From Engraulis encrasicolus (lineage: Eukaryota; Chordata; Actinopteri; Clupeiformes; Engraulidae): a stretch of 64,000 nt of DNA. Of the stretch, positions 51,126 through 62,209 are shown piece by piece. Below the pieces are notes generated by a model. It made no database searches, was not told the origin of the DNA, and saw only the letters and a list, made by a program, of their open reading frames with translations. Both the position numbers and the translations under genes were made by a program. Where the stretch lies: positions 18,792,057-18,856,056 of the forward strand of contig NC_085878.1 of assembly GCF_034702125.1 (NCBI RefSeq), given 5' to 3'. How positions within the stretch are numbered: the stretch's first letter is position 1; each line of letters opens with the position of its first letter.

Positions 51126-51366
51126 TGTTTCGTTTGTATTGTGGGTTCTTCAATAAACACACCGGTACTTGAAGAGAACGGTCTTTATAGTAAATTGGTT
51201 GCACTTCATATTACAGGCGTACACAACTGTGTTTCTATTACATTGTACTACTCTGAACACTGTATGTTCTAACACTAGGCTTTTATACAATGCACGGGCG
51301 CCACCGATCTAGCTCATAGGGAATTATACCATTCAGGATGACCAATCACAGGTTTATATCATTACA
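51126..51366 (-). repeat. 5' LTR (right copy)
   Basis: A 241-bp LTR, promoter-proximal for the - strand element. TG...CA termini, followed by the target duplication CCAAG at 51367-51371. Confidence 0.95.
51280..51287 (-). promoter_or_regulatory. TATA box of the retrotransposon LTR
   Basis: TATAAAAG on the - strand in the 5' LTR, conserved at the equivalent place in the 3' LTR (46789-46796). A second TATAAAG lies nearer the LTR 3' end. Confidence 0.6.
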
Positions 51367-51371
51367 CCAAG

Positions 51372-53056
51372 TATTTGAAGTTCATGAGAGTCTGATATTG
51401 ATAATTGCCCCCTGCCCGAGAGTAGGGATTAAGTAGCCCCAGAGCGTGCAGACAATACAACCTGCGCATCGTGCGTGGAATTCGATTACGCAGAAGGGCT
51501 ACGACAGGGAGCGCGCGAGAGAGAAAGGCTGTGTGAACCTGTGCGAGGCTGTTTGGGGGTTTTCACAGAGCGCGTTGGTTTAGTCAGCATAACTAATATA
51601 AACATCTCCCTGAAATCAGTTTGACACGTGGTTTGTCAGGAATGACGCAAAACACCATCCCTCAATCAACAGTAGACCAAAATCCACGAACTCAGCTCAC
51701 ACTAGCCTACAAGGGGTGTAGGCTAACTAGGCTTGCCAAACATTAGCGATCCAAGCATTCCATTGTCATTTGGACATGTCGCAATGGTAGCCGCTATTCC
51801 AATGCAGACCACATTTACGCACTACACCTAGAAAAAAAGTATCATGACGGGCATAGCATAGCCTACCGTTTTGAGCATACAGACTTTTTTTGAAAGAACG
51901 TCCATCTCCATCAAAGTTTGTCAACATTGCGCAGTCATTTAGCGCACATAAATGAGGAAAATAGACGAACCTATTTCAAACACATACTCTCACTGAGCCC
52001 GTTTATGCGCATCAATAAGCCGTTTATGGTCAGGTTTTTGGAGTAACCTGCGCAAGGCAAAATCATTCGGGCCCAAGCCAACATGCCACAGTGGGCAAAT
52101 TAATAACTAAATGGCCTTACCTTCAAACGTTTTCTTGATCACAGAATTTCACTAGTATTCCACTGACATCCACACGGTTCAACACACCCATCACAACTAG
52201 CAAGCCATGTGGATTTGTGCTAACAATAGTTGCTAATTTTTATCGGAATCCAAATGGTCTAGACTTGGCCTATAGTACTTTCTTCCGTTTCTTCAGTATA
52301 ACGAGATGCCATTTTTGGATTTGCCTCCGTCGACAGTGAAAATATCTGAGAAGGGTAACCAGTAGGGGCCTAGAACTCTCTTTACTGTGCATACTGACAG
52401 CCAATCTACTTCTCCTTTCACTAGAACTAGAAGACTGCCGCCAGTGATGTGGTGAGTGACTCAAGAGCAAGACGTAACAAATTGATACATTTTTCAGTAA
52501 GATGTCGGGATGATACAATTATGGGCTGCTACTCATTTGGGTTCCTTTCGCGTCTCTTACAACAGGCTGTTGCGCGCTCATTTATTTTCACCATACATTA
52601 ATGAAGGCCTACGCGATAGTTTATTATTTTATCAATATTGGGGAAATTATTATTTTATTTTTTTCTACAGCCACGCTACGCCGGATTTCCGGCGCGGCGC
52701 CGGACTGCTATCACCCCTGTGTGTGTGATGTAAACAAAGCAAAAAGCACAAAGCATTTATAATTAGTGTTAAAAATGTTAGAAGATTGCTCCTTATTATT
52801 CAAGAGCATACTTTGTTGTTTCTGCCACACCTCCTGTGCTTGTTGTATTTTCATACAGTACATTTCATTGTCCTGTTTGTATTTATTGCCCATTGTTCTC
52901 TGATCATTTAATGAGGTGTTGTAAAAAAAAAGATGACAAAAGATTAGTAGGTGGCAAAAGATGTATGAGTTGCCCCTTTGGCAATACATCAGAAATAAGT
53001 GTCATCATCACTACTAGTTTATTCGAATTCGAGATGATTCGTCTAATGAATTGTTG
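51372..53056. other. Intergenic DNA without a recognised gene
   Basis: No supported exon. A CpG-richer patch (51450-51560, GGGAGCGCGCGAGAG) is present but has no adjacent splice donor or reading frame that I can defend. Confidence 0.45.
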
Positions 53057-53106
53057 AGAGGGGACCATTCGAACAAAACGTTGGACCATTCGTAGAAGGC
53101 ATGGGG
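53057..53106 (+). repeat. Repeat with inverted partner at 62161-62209
   Basis: GAGGGGACCATTCGAACAAA followed by ACGTTGGACCATTCGTA is the near-exact reverse complement of 62161-62209. Weaker similarity extends about 50 bp further on one side (AGGACGTT words). GGACCATTCG also occurs twice within the block. Confidence 0.8.
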
Positions 53107-53477
53107 CGTTTCGTGCAGTACCTGAGAATTTTTCGTAGAAGACCTAAGGACGTTACGTTCAACCCATGCAGCTCTTTCGTTTAACTGGGCAGACGTTTAG
53201 TTTAGTCTGCCTATTTTATTAGCCTATTATTTTTATATTTTATCAAACTTGTGTGCCTACCACCACAATGCAATGAAAACAAAAATCGAACCATTTAGAA
53301 AGTGCGTGCGTGCGTCTCTATTTTTTTAAAATTAATTTTTCATTTTAGTTCAGGCTGCTTTTTTATCATTAGGCCTATTTTATAGCCTATTTTATAAATA
53401 TACTATATCGTAACGGACTACCTCTGCCTCTTCCAGTGTGAGATAGCAGAGTTACCCCCTGTGCACTACATCTGTCT

Positions 53478-54282
53478 TTAATAATAATAATAATAATAAT
53501 CGTATTTGTATAGCACTGTGTCATACAAGGCATGTAACTCAAAGTGCTTAACAAATGGGAAAAAAGAAACATTGTTAGAGATAGATTTAAAAGGAGAGGT
53601 ATAGAGGAGAGGCAGAAAAAGCAGGAAGGCAGAGGAAGAAGAGATAGACAGAGAATGTAGAGTCATAAGGTCAACGTAGGTTAGGACCAGGATTCTTAGA
53701 TGTGTAAGGCCCATAGTGGCTGGGCCTATCATAAGTCATAGATAGTCACACAGAGATTGGGCGCTCAGGTGCGGCCCCTGGTGGCATCAGGGGTGAGGAA
53801 AAACTCCCTTTCGCTTGATTCATAGTTTGTAAGGGGAAAAAAAAAAGCTCAGTGAGGTCTGAGAAAAAAGACCCCCTATAGTCAGGAAGAAACCTCAGGC
53901 AGAGACCAGCGGCCACCTAGGGGAGCCCCCTGCCAGGGCTGGTTGCGAGTAGTAAGGGCGCTGCAGCAGCTGGGACACTATGACGCCTTGGCAGCTAGGA
54001 GTTGGCAAGGATGGAGAGGTGGGTCTTCAGCTGCTTCTTGAAGGAGTCGACGGAGGTGGCTGATCGGATCTCGATAGGGAGGGCGTTCCATCTCTTGGGC
54101 GCATAGCAGGCAAACGCGGCGTCGCCGATCTTCTTCTGCGGGGGGGTGGGGGTCCTTAGCAGCTTGGCATCAGTGGACCTGAGAGCTCGAGCAGGGGCAT
54201 AAAAAGAGAGCATGTCTGAGATATAGCTAGGGGCAAGTCCATTTAATGCTTTAAATACTGTGAGCAGAATCTTAAAATGGAG
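53478..54282 (-). mobile_element. 5'-truncated L2-type LINE
   Basis: On the - strand the end of a reverse-transcriptase ORF reads FKILLTVFKALNGLAPSYIS, then GDAAFACYAPKRWNALPIEI and KKQLKTHLS before the stop at 53995, a classic L2/CR1-group C-terminus. A 3' UTR follows with GGGAGTTTTTCC and a terminal AAGCACTTTGAG block, ending in an (ATT)n tail at 53481-53501. The ORF is interrupted upstream of about 54282, so only the last 95 or so codons remain. Confidence 0.9.
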
Positions 54283-54677
54283 TTAATTTCAAATGGTGGG
54301 TGAGACTGTCAGGAAGCAACAAGCGGAGAGAGCAAGAGAGAGGGAACCATGAAGTGTGCGCCGAGAAGATCAGCATTCGCAAGAATGCTAAGCCAGACAT
54401 TGATGTGAGCTGTTCCAAATTGAGACCAAGCGCACAAGTCTGCGAACAAGGGTTTTGCAAAAGTGCACTACTAAAAATAAGAAAAGATATTCGTTGTGTT
54501 GATCTGAGTAATTTCTAATGTGTTGGTCACTGATTTGTATTCATTTTTGGAAAGGTAAAGGCAGTCTTATTGTTGCCTAGCTGGCGCCCATCTCATAACT
54601 TAAAACAGTCGGTTGCACCGCTACAATATCAACGAAATGTTTTAAAATGTAGGCTTACAACAGTAATTTAAAGGTAA

Positions 54678-54811
54678 GGGATAATGTATTGTCCACACGT
54701 ATTGCCCTACGGGACGAACAAGACCCCCGATGCCGAAGGCAGCTAGAGAGCTGTTATTCCGCTCCGAAGGAAATATATTTCCGTAGTCACGTGTGGACAA
54801 TCCATTATCCC
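54678..54811. mobile_element. Short hairpin MITE
   Basis: The arms GGGATAATGTATTGTCCACA and ACGTGTGGACAATCCATTAT pair over 23 bp with one mismatch. The interior contains the palindrome GGAAATATATTTCC. It is 134 bp long. No target duplication is identified. Confidence 0.75.
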
Positions 54812-55399
54812 GCTTATCCCGCCTTTACCAACATTAGAAAGCATAGAATACATAGTTAACCAGTAGTTTATAGTAACAGGTTTATTGCCATTTCATAGCG
54901 TGCGCAAAGAAAGATAGTTCGTGGAACGTTCATAATATAAAAAGAAAGAAAGGAGTCGCACACTGGAGCTGAATGCAGAATCAAAAGCTGTATTAAACAA
55001 AGCCGAAAAAAGTAAATAAAACCGACAGACAGGGGACAAACGTCTCGGGTCTAGCCCATCATCTTCCTTCTCTTCTTTTTAATTATACTGGTCTTGGAAT
55101 TACGCACCGAGCGATACGCTCCGGATAAGACATTGGCGCGGACGTCACCCCACCATTACGCACATAATTTAAAAAGGTTAACAAGCAACAGAGTTTGGCT
55201 ACTTTCTAACTTGTTACAGCCACATTGCGCTTCAAACTGTTTGCAGGCTGCCTCTTCACTGCGCGATATCTACTAAACTCGGGTTCATAACAGGATCATT
55301 TCTATCTGATCTGTGCGCCGGATGGTTGGCTGGAGGAGGCAACGCTAGCCTAAAGAGTAGGCTACTTCACCCTTAAGGAAACTATTAACGAACTCCTCA

Positions 55400-55618
55400 C
55401 TTGTTAAAAAAAATACTACTGTTAATAAAAGATGTCACGACAGCGGCCGGCGGGCAGTGACAGTTTGCTTTCTTGAAATAACAACACTCGGACAATAGTG
55501 TAGACTTGTGCGCTAAACGCTGGGGTGGGGCAGGGCTGCTGAGCTGTCTGCTACAAGCTGTCGTGCCGGGACGTGGACTGTATCCATTGCATGCGGCCGG
55601 TCACTTTGGGAACTGTGG
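55400..55618 (+). other. CpG-rich patch with good splice donor; possible non-coding first exon
   Basis: GC-rich sequence (GACAGCGGCCGGCGGGCAGT, GCATGCGGCCGGTC) ends at a strong donor, GTAAGT at 55619, in otherwise AT-rich DNA. No long reading frame is present. It could be the 5' exon of a gene continuing beyond the window, or coincidence. Confidence 0.25.
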
Positions 55619-56841
55619 GTAAGTTGCATTTGGGTAGGCTATTGCGCGTGTTATAGTTGAATTAAGTAATTGACGAGCCAACGTCCGGCAGCAGTGGCTG
55701 AGTGTGTAACTTAACTTAACTTTTGTAGGCTACTATCGTCCGAGTGTCTCCAGATTGTGATTATTTATTCATTTATTCAAAGACGATAGCAGTTTACAGA
55801 CGCTGCTGGCTGCATGGATATTGTGGTGGTTTTCCCTCCTAATTGTATTTTATGAAATTGTAAAAATAAAACTACCATAACTTTTACTCCTGTTGTCTGT
55901 CGTTCCTGAATCGTGGTCTAAATTTCACCTCTTAGTGTCAAGTCCAGTGAATGATCCTGCATCCATGGATAATTGGATAAAGCATACTAAGTGGACATGA
56001 AAGAAATGCGAAATTAAAACAACAGCGTGTCAATGCAAGCACTTTATTTATCACATGTGAAACGAGAAGGCAAAAAGTGCAATTAGTTAATAAATGAAAC
56101 AGTGTACAGGTCAGTGCTGGTAAAAAAAAGAGTTTTAATGACTTGCACAAAGTTGATGCTCGTTTGGTGAACTTCAAAACCTGCGCTGTATTCAATAAAA
56201 GCTGGGCATAATGCACATAAAGGACTGAAAATGAAAATGAATCAAATCCCAGGAAAAAACAAACCGTATCCCGGGAATCCCGGGAAATAAGTGATTCAAA
56301 GTCGTAGTTGGCCTATTGAAATTTGTCCTCAAATTGCACCAAATCTGGGTGGTAATCCCCTATATGTGGTACATATTCTATGTTGTAGCCCAGTGGCGTA
56401 GCTAGAAAAGAAAATCTAGGTGTTCCCAAGAAAATACAGGTGTTCCTTATTTTTTATTTTATTTTTTAACTCAGAGTAAACACATCATAGCACGTTTGCA
56501 CGGATCGGCCTACTATCACGGTGCCATACTATTACGCATACTATTACGAATGAATCATGATTGGCAAACCCAACCTAACTTATTTGTTACTATATTTGCG
56601 CTGCAACTGAATTCAAAGGGATGTATATTGGCTTTAAATATACATCAATTATCTCATCAGAGTCCATTCCTCGGCGAACTCCTTTTCAAACATTGACTGG
56701 AAGTGTTGCCAATTCTTGAAAACACGTATTGCTGTAACGGTGGCTCTGGTGTGTAGGGCTACAAAATATTATTAAGGAAATGTTGAAACTAACAAACAGA
56801 AAACCAATCCACCAGTTGGGCTGCGTTTGAAACGTTATTTA

Positions 56842-58737
56842 CAGGGTTCATACACTTTTTCACCAATTTTTTTCCATGACTTTTCCATGACTTTTCCAAA
56901 ACCTTTTTCTGAATTTCCAGGACCGAAAAACCAATGACCAATCGCGCGCGGGGGGTGGGGGCGTATTATATTACAGGCTATATTACGCAGCCTATATTAT
57001 AAATATGTAATTACTGTATATATTTATACTATAGACTATGGCATATTATATTATATATTACATAGCCTATATGTAAACAATAAACATAGTCATACTATAG
57101 GTTATATTTTACTACAAGCTATAAGCAACCATTATACTTCATGTTGTATTACATTAATTCTGCTATAATTCACCAATGTTATATAATTCGCTTGTCTAAT
57201 GTACAGTCAGAAATGAAAATGAATAGGCCTAGGCCAGCCTATAGCAAATTAGGTCGTGAAATGATCATGAAGACACATTTGTATCAACATGCCCTCTATG
57301 GAGATGGATAAATGCTCATCCTGCCCAAGTAAGAAATCATAGGCCTGCCTACTACACCTGCCTAAGCACAACAGTCCAAAGCTCCTGTAAGAATGATAAT
57401 GCTGTCATTTGTTGTGGTCGTTGCTGGAGCAAAAAAAAAAAAAGAGAGAGACTGCACTGTTCGTGGCATAGTTCTAGTCTGACGCCCACTCAAGGAGATG
57501 CTAGGGTGAGTTTCATTTTGTGTTGCAACGATCTGACCGATTTGAAAACAAAGCCACAGATGACTTTTTCAAACTCTAGTCACGCTGCCGTTTATACCGT
57601 ATTTCAAAACAGGCGCGTCATGCCGACATTGGTAGTCGTTTGGCTCGCGGTCAGCTGCACATAGACTACTGTACGGATTTCATGTTATCTTTCAGCACAC
57701 TGGACAAGTTCACTCGCAGGCAGCAGGTGCATTGCTTATCAATAGGCTATCAAAATCTCGGGGCTTACCGAAAGCATAAAGGTTCGCTTGGTGCCTAGGG
57801 TTGCCAACTATCAATGAAAAAAATACGGGACACTTCATCATGCCGGGGGTCTGGGTGTCGTCCCCCAGAAAATTGAGCATTTCTCAGATGTAATTTCCTG
57901 CATTTTAACGTCCCGTGTCCCGTTTCAGTTCAATACGGAACCCATACTTTCATCTCTAAATACAGGACGATTCCGTATTTCAAGGGACGGTTGGCAACCC
58001 TATTGGTGCCCTATCTGGCAAATTAAACCAAGACCAAACAGGTCTTAGGATTGTATTCCTTTTGGCATTAGCTACGTTTCAGTGGAACCGCTAAATATTT
58101 TACAACGCGTATAACTGCTAACCTGTTAGTAGCTGAGGAGGTAACCGCCTGCTGTATCTTGCCCTTCAGGTGGCTAACAAGTGCCGCTGCTTCGCCCATA
58201 TCGGACGGACACATCAAAACTTTCGTCCTCTCCAGCCATTGTTGATCATCTTTTCAGAAAGTTAAGCCGCGCATTGTTGAAGTAACACTTCGCGACATGC
58301 TGTAATATCGTACAGAACCACATTTCTTTTCTAGGATTAGAGCTATGATCATCTCTCACCACCACGCACACACTACATCTAGCTCGTGCGTTACGAGGCG
58401 GGTTGCCAGGTGTGACTGATTTCTAGCGCCAAAAACGCTTGAAACCCGCCTGGAGCCATTACAACATGCGTTATTTGAAACCCACTCAATTTGGCAACAC
58501 ATGGTTAGGCAGACGCAGCCTGCACTAGACAACATTTCCACGAGAACTCGGACATTACATTTTATTACGCCGTGGCATCAACTTCATAAAGATAATTGAT
58601 GAAACACTGGATAGATTTCCATGACTTTTCCAAAACTTTTGACCAAAAATACGTTTTCCATAACTTTTCCAGGCCTGGAAATGTGAATTTTCAAATTCCA
58701 TAACTTTTCCAGGTTTTTCATGACCGTACGAACCCTG
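56842..58737. mobile_element. 1.9-kb TIR element with CAGGGTTC ends
   Basis: The left end CAGGGTTCATAC is followed by CCATGACTTTTCCATGAC, and the right end is TTCATGACCGTACGAACCCTG. Inverse similarity covers the termini and the AAAACTTTTCC/CATGACTTTTCC-rich subterminal regions. TATTTA flanks both sides (56836-56841 and 58738-58743). It carries a nested insertion at 57796-58002. No transposase frame is seen. Confidence 0.75.
57796..58002. mobile_element. hAT-type MITE with perfect 8-bp target duplication
   Basis: Begins TAGGGTTGCCAAC and ends GTTGGCAACCCTA, a perfect 13-bp inverted repeat. TTGGTGCC flanks it exactly at 57788-57795 and 58003-58010. It is 207 bp long with internal ATACGGGACAC / ATACAGGACG words. 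It is inserted within the element at 56842-58737 and is therefore younger than it. Confidence 0.95.
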
Positions 58738-58743
58738 TATTTA

Positions 58744-61175
58744 GTGTTCAATTTATATCCCGAAATTGGGAAACAACAAGGAAGGAAGGCAACGCAAGGA
58801 AGGCAAAACACAGCCATTCTGGCTAGTATAGAAGTTTTCACAAACCCAAAAGGCCGACCGGCTTAACCAAAACAAAGGAGAAAAGAAAAGGATGGGAAGA
58901 GGGGTACAGACAGGGCTGGCTGGAAGAGGGCGCGCGCGCGCGAATGTGACGTGGGTAATCACAGTTAGCACGAGCAGCAGTCAGCTTACCGGTCCAGACA
59001 ATCAGAAAGTAAAGGAAATGTCTTCACGGTACCTGACCTGTTCCGAGCGTCCCAGCGTTTCACAACTCCAAACGAAATACACAATTCACACTTGGTAGCA
59101 GTCCGAGTTGGTAGTCAGTCGGCGTGTTACTCTCTCCGCAACTAATGCCACTCCTCCACTTAGTAGAACACACCGTTTACAGGCATCTCCATACTGGCAT
59201 TCTTAATGAGAATTCTCCCCTAAAGATCATAATGTGATGTTGTTTAATCCATTTCGTGTTAGTTATGCTAGCGACTGGGCTTCTTTATGGAGCGTTCATG
59301 CTGGGTATCAGCTGCATCAAAATCTTCAAACTTGTTTTTAAAACTACCGCGTCTGTACTGTCTGTGTCTGCGCGCGCGTTGTCGTTCACGCATGGTCTTC
59401 TCTATGGGATGTACTATATTTATTTTAGGAGCAACGTACGAATGAAAGGGTTGAAATCCATACTCGTCGCCTACATGTGCGGCCTTTTTATCATTTCGTG
59501 TCCATAATAATTTTAGGCACATAACGCTCACGCCCTCCGCAATTTAATATTGCACTCCAACCAACTGAATCGGGCAAAATCATTTAGCTATCCACTGACT
59601 GCTTCAGGGATGGCGAAAGCTTTCAGATCGCTCTGGCATTTAGGCACGTCTACAGAAGAGAGATCTGGGATCCTCAAGCTAACTGTATTTTGGTTCATCT
59701 ATAGCTGCATCATCCTCTACTCGCGCAGACCCTTCGTGCATCTTCGTTACACTTCCTGAATATACATCTGCGTGAGAACCAGGTTATCATCCTCTCGGAT
59801 GGTGTGGGTAATAAGGCTAACTGTGGGCTCACTTGGTGGTGTCGTGGACCTGCTTTTTGAAGGGAGAACCTCTGCGATTCTGGAACCTGAAGTCTGTTGG
59901 ACCTAAAGCCGTGGCTATTTAAAATAATAACTGCGGAATTGAATCAGAACAATTGATTGCATCGCGCTCACCATTCACCGGCCTGAAGTCATTTGGGAGC
60001 GATTATGCTTCAGTGATATGTAGACCGACAGTTGGTTATTGCCTTTAATGTAGGCGGATTTCGGGGGCATGATTTTGTTGACAAGTACTTATTTAACGAC
60101 TTTAATGAAGATGTCATGTAGACTGTTTGACGGCCCCTTCCATAGGACAGCATCCATCCATCTATCCATCCCTTCCTCATCTTAACGCGCAACGGTAATA
60201 ATAGCCATTACTTTTCTTGTAGACGATGCGCGTAATATTTTATTCATTATCGACTTATTTCAAGCAGCATTCCACTGTCCACTCTGTGTGGCCCTGTTGA
60301 AAGGGTTGCCTTGTCTATGCGAGAGGGGGGATGGCTTCCACTGAACACGGCAGGTCATTTGCATGACGAGACTTCATGCCCATTAGCGAACACTTTGTTC
60401 TCAACAACTTCCCGTTAAGAAATGTGTATTCTGAATGTGTTTGTCACCGTTTTCAGCAAGCCTGGCGTCGCCATGAGGACCTGATATTTTCCACAGAAAA
60501 CATGCATGGTTGCAACCACTTACAAAAAAAAAAAAAAAAAAAAACCTTCTCACCGTTTCACTGAATTTAAAGACTCACTGCTCTGATGTAGCCTACTCTT
60601 TATTATTTGGTGTTGGAACTGTCTATGCATCGCGTGGCATGGGCAGACGTTGGTAGGCTTTACGCATGCATACACGCACACAAAACGGTTCAGTTCAACG
60701 TTTATTGACTAGCAAGCAAGCAAGCGGCGCAGTACCAGCTGATTTGCTCTAGAGTCGCGAAGTGAAAACTGACTTTCAAACCCACATCGCAATCACCTTC
60801 AAGCGAGAGCGCACGCTAGGAAGAATGTTCCATTCATGTTGATGTGGGCAGGGGGAAAGTGTTGCAAGAACATTGGACTCATTCAATATCATTGTGCAAA
60901 GTGTGTGTTGCAATATTGTGCTGGGGATATGTGTTGGGGATTTCTCGTGTGTCTATTTTGTTTGCGTAAAAACGATTCCACCAATAGTGCAAATTACAAG
61001 TAGTTCTAGGCTATGTCTGACAAGTAGAACTACGGAGGAATTCTAACGAAACCTTAAACAAAATAGGCAGTTAGCTTATTTAATAACGAGGCCAAAATAG
61101 GTAGCTACCAGCTTATTTAATAAAGAGGCCTAATACAAATAAAATAATTGCTCAAGACTATTGCCTTTACAGTTA
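58744..61175. other. Intergenic DNA without a recognised gene
   Basis: No supported exon. A TGCGTGAGAACCAGG word near 59770 repeats the terminus of the element at 25907-26308, so part of 59250-59790 is probably transposon-derived. An A-run lies at about 60521-60544. Confidence 0.45.
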
Positions 61176-61348
61176 AAATGAGCGTGAAAAATAGCTGAAT
61201 TACATTTTTAAATCAACAAAAAACGTTAGAATGAGCGTTAAAAACAGCTGATTTACATTTTGAAACATTTACAAAATAGGCAGCCTGAAGGCTTGAAGGG
61301 ATTGGAGGACGATTTCCAACAAAAAAAATATAGCAGCCTGAAGGGAGT

Positions 61349-61380
<32 letters not shown>

Positions 61381-62110
61381 TCTCTCTCTCTCTCTAAACC
61401 GTAGCATGGATTTAACATGGGTGCACTCTGTAGGCTATGTTTTCCGACACTGTTGTATCTTTTCTGGCTCATGCGCGAACTATTTGTTGTCATTCAGAAT
61501 CAGAAACATCAAAGTGTCGGCAGACAGCTTTCTCTTGTTGCTGGTGCTTTGCATTTCATTTGAACAGTGAAGCTATAGGCCTACTCTCCACACGTAGGTA
61601 TATTCCAGACCCCCAGAAGACGGTAGCTAGAAGCTTTCATCTAAAAAGTTACCGGAAAGTCAGAAAACTCGCTGCATGACAACCAAATGTGCTCAGTGGT
61701 CAAGACTTCTAGACGCACGCTGCCCTGATTCAAAGCGACAAGGCTGTGCTTGGTCCCGCCTCTCTGCCCGCAGATGGGGCTACTCAAATACTGTTCCAGA
61801 AATGTAAGGAGTAGAAAGTAACATAGGCCTACAGATATTTGTCAAAAATGTAACGGAGTAAAGTAACGGCATAAAAGTGAAACAAAAGCTTCTCAAATAG
61901 GCTATTGTTCCAGAAATGTAAGGCGTAGAAAGTAACCTAGATAATTGTCAAAAAATGTAAGGCGCAAACGTAAATTGTCAAAAAATGTAACGGCATAAAC
62001 GTAAAAAGCACATCTAAAAACAGCAAAAAAACAGCTGATTTACATGTTTTAATCAACAAAAAACAAAACTGACCAAAATGAGCGTTATAAACAGCTTTAG
62101 TTCAATTTTA
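61176..62110. repeat. Cluster of short local duplications
   Basis: An AATGAGCGT...ACAGCTGATTTACATTTT...AATCAACAAAAAAC unit occurs at 61176-61226, 61229-61262 and, permuted, at about 62022-62110. A CCAGAAATGTAAGG...GTAGAAAGTAAC unit occurs at about 61795 and 61914, and GGCAGCCTGAAGG-like words occur twice near 61280-61345. A (CT)n run lies at 61349-61395. No coding exon is visible. Confidence 0.65.
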
Positions 62111-62160
62111 AGGACGTTTCGTAGGCTTTTGCGGTAGACGGAACGTCCTCGACGAAAGAT

Positions 62161-62209
62161 CCCCTGCCTTATACGAATGGTCCAACGTTTTGTTCGAATG
62201 GTCCCCTCT
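62161..62209 (-). repeat. Repeat with inverted partner at 53057-53106
   Basis: Reverse complement of the block at 53057-53106, with about three mismatches over 49 bp. See that entry. Confidence 0.8.

Larger units (their letters stand above)
46629..51366 (-). mobile_element. Full-length Ty3/Gypsy LTR retrotransposon
   Basis: A 4.7-kb element on the - strand with two LTRs, a 5-bp target duplication CCAAG (46624-46628 and 51367-51371), TG...CA LTR termini, a primer-binding site, a purine tract and gag-pol. The gag with two zinc knuckles and the pol order PR-RT-RNaseH-INT is Ty3/Gypsy type. The Mag-like lineage is my best guess from general similarity. There is no envelope frame. The pol frame is broken in the integrase region, and a Ser occupies the position before MDD in the RT active site, so this copy is probably inactive. 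Confidence 0.95.

Noticed and set aside
46629..51366. Endogenous retrovirus with envelope
   Set aside because: No env-like frame lies between the integrase and the 3' LTR. The element is a Ty3/Gypsy retrotransposon without env.
59256..59507. Small hydrophobic protein gene
   Set aside because: There is no splice context or homology, and the flank near 59770 carries a transposon terminus, so the frame is probably chance in repeat-derived DNA.
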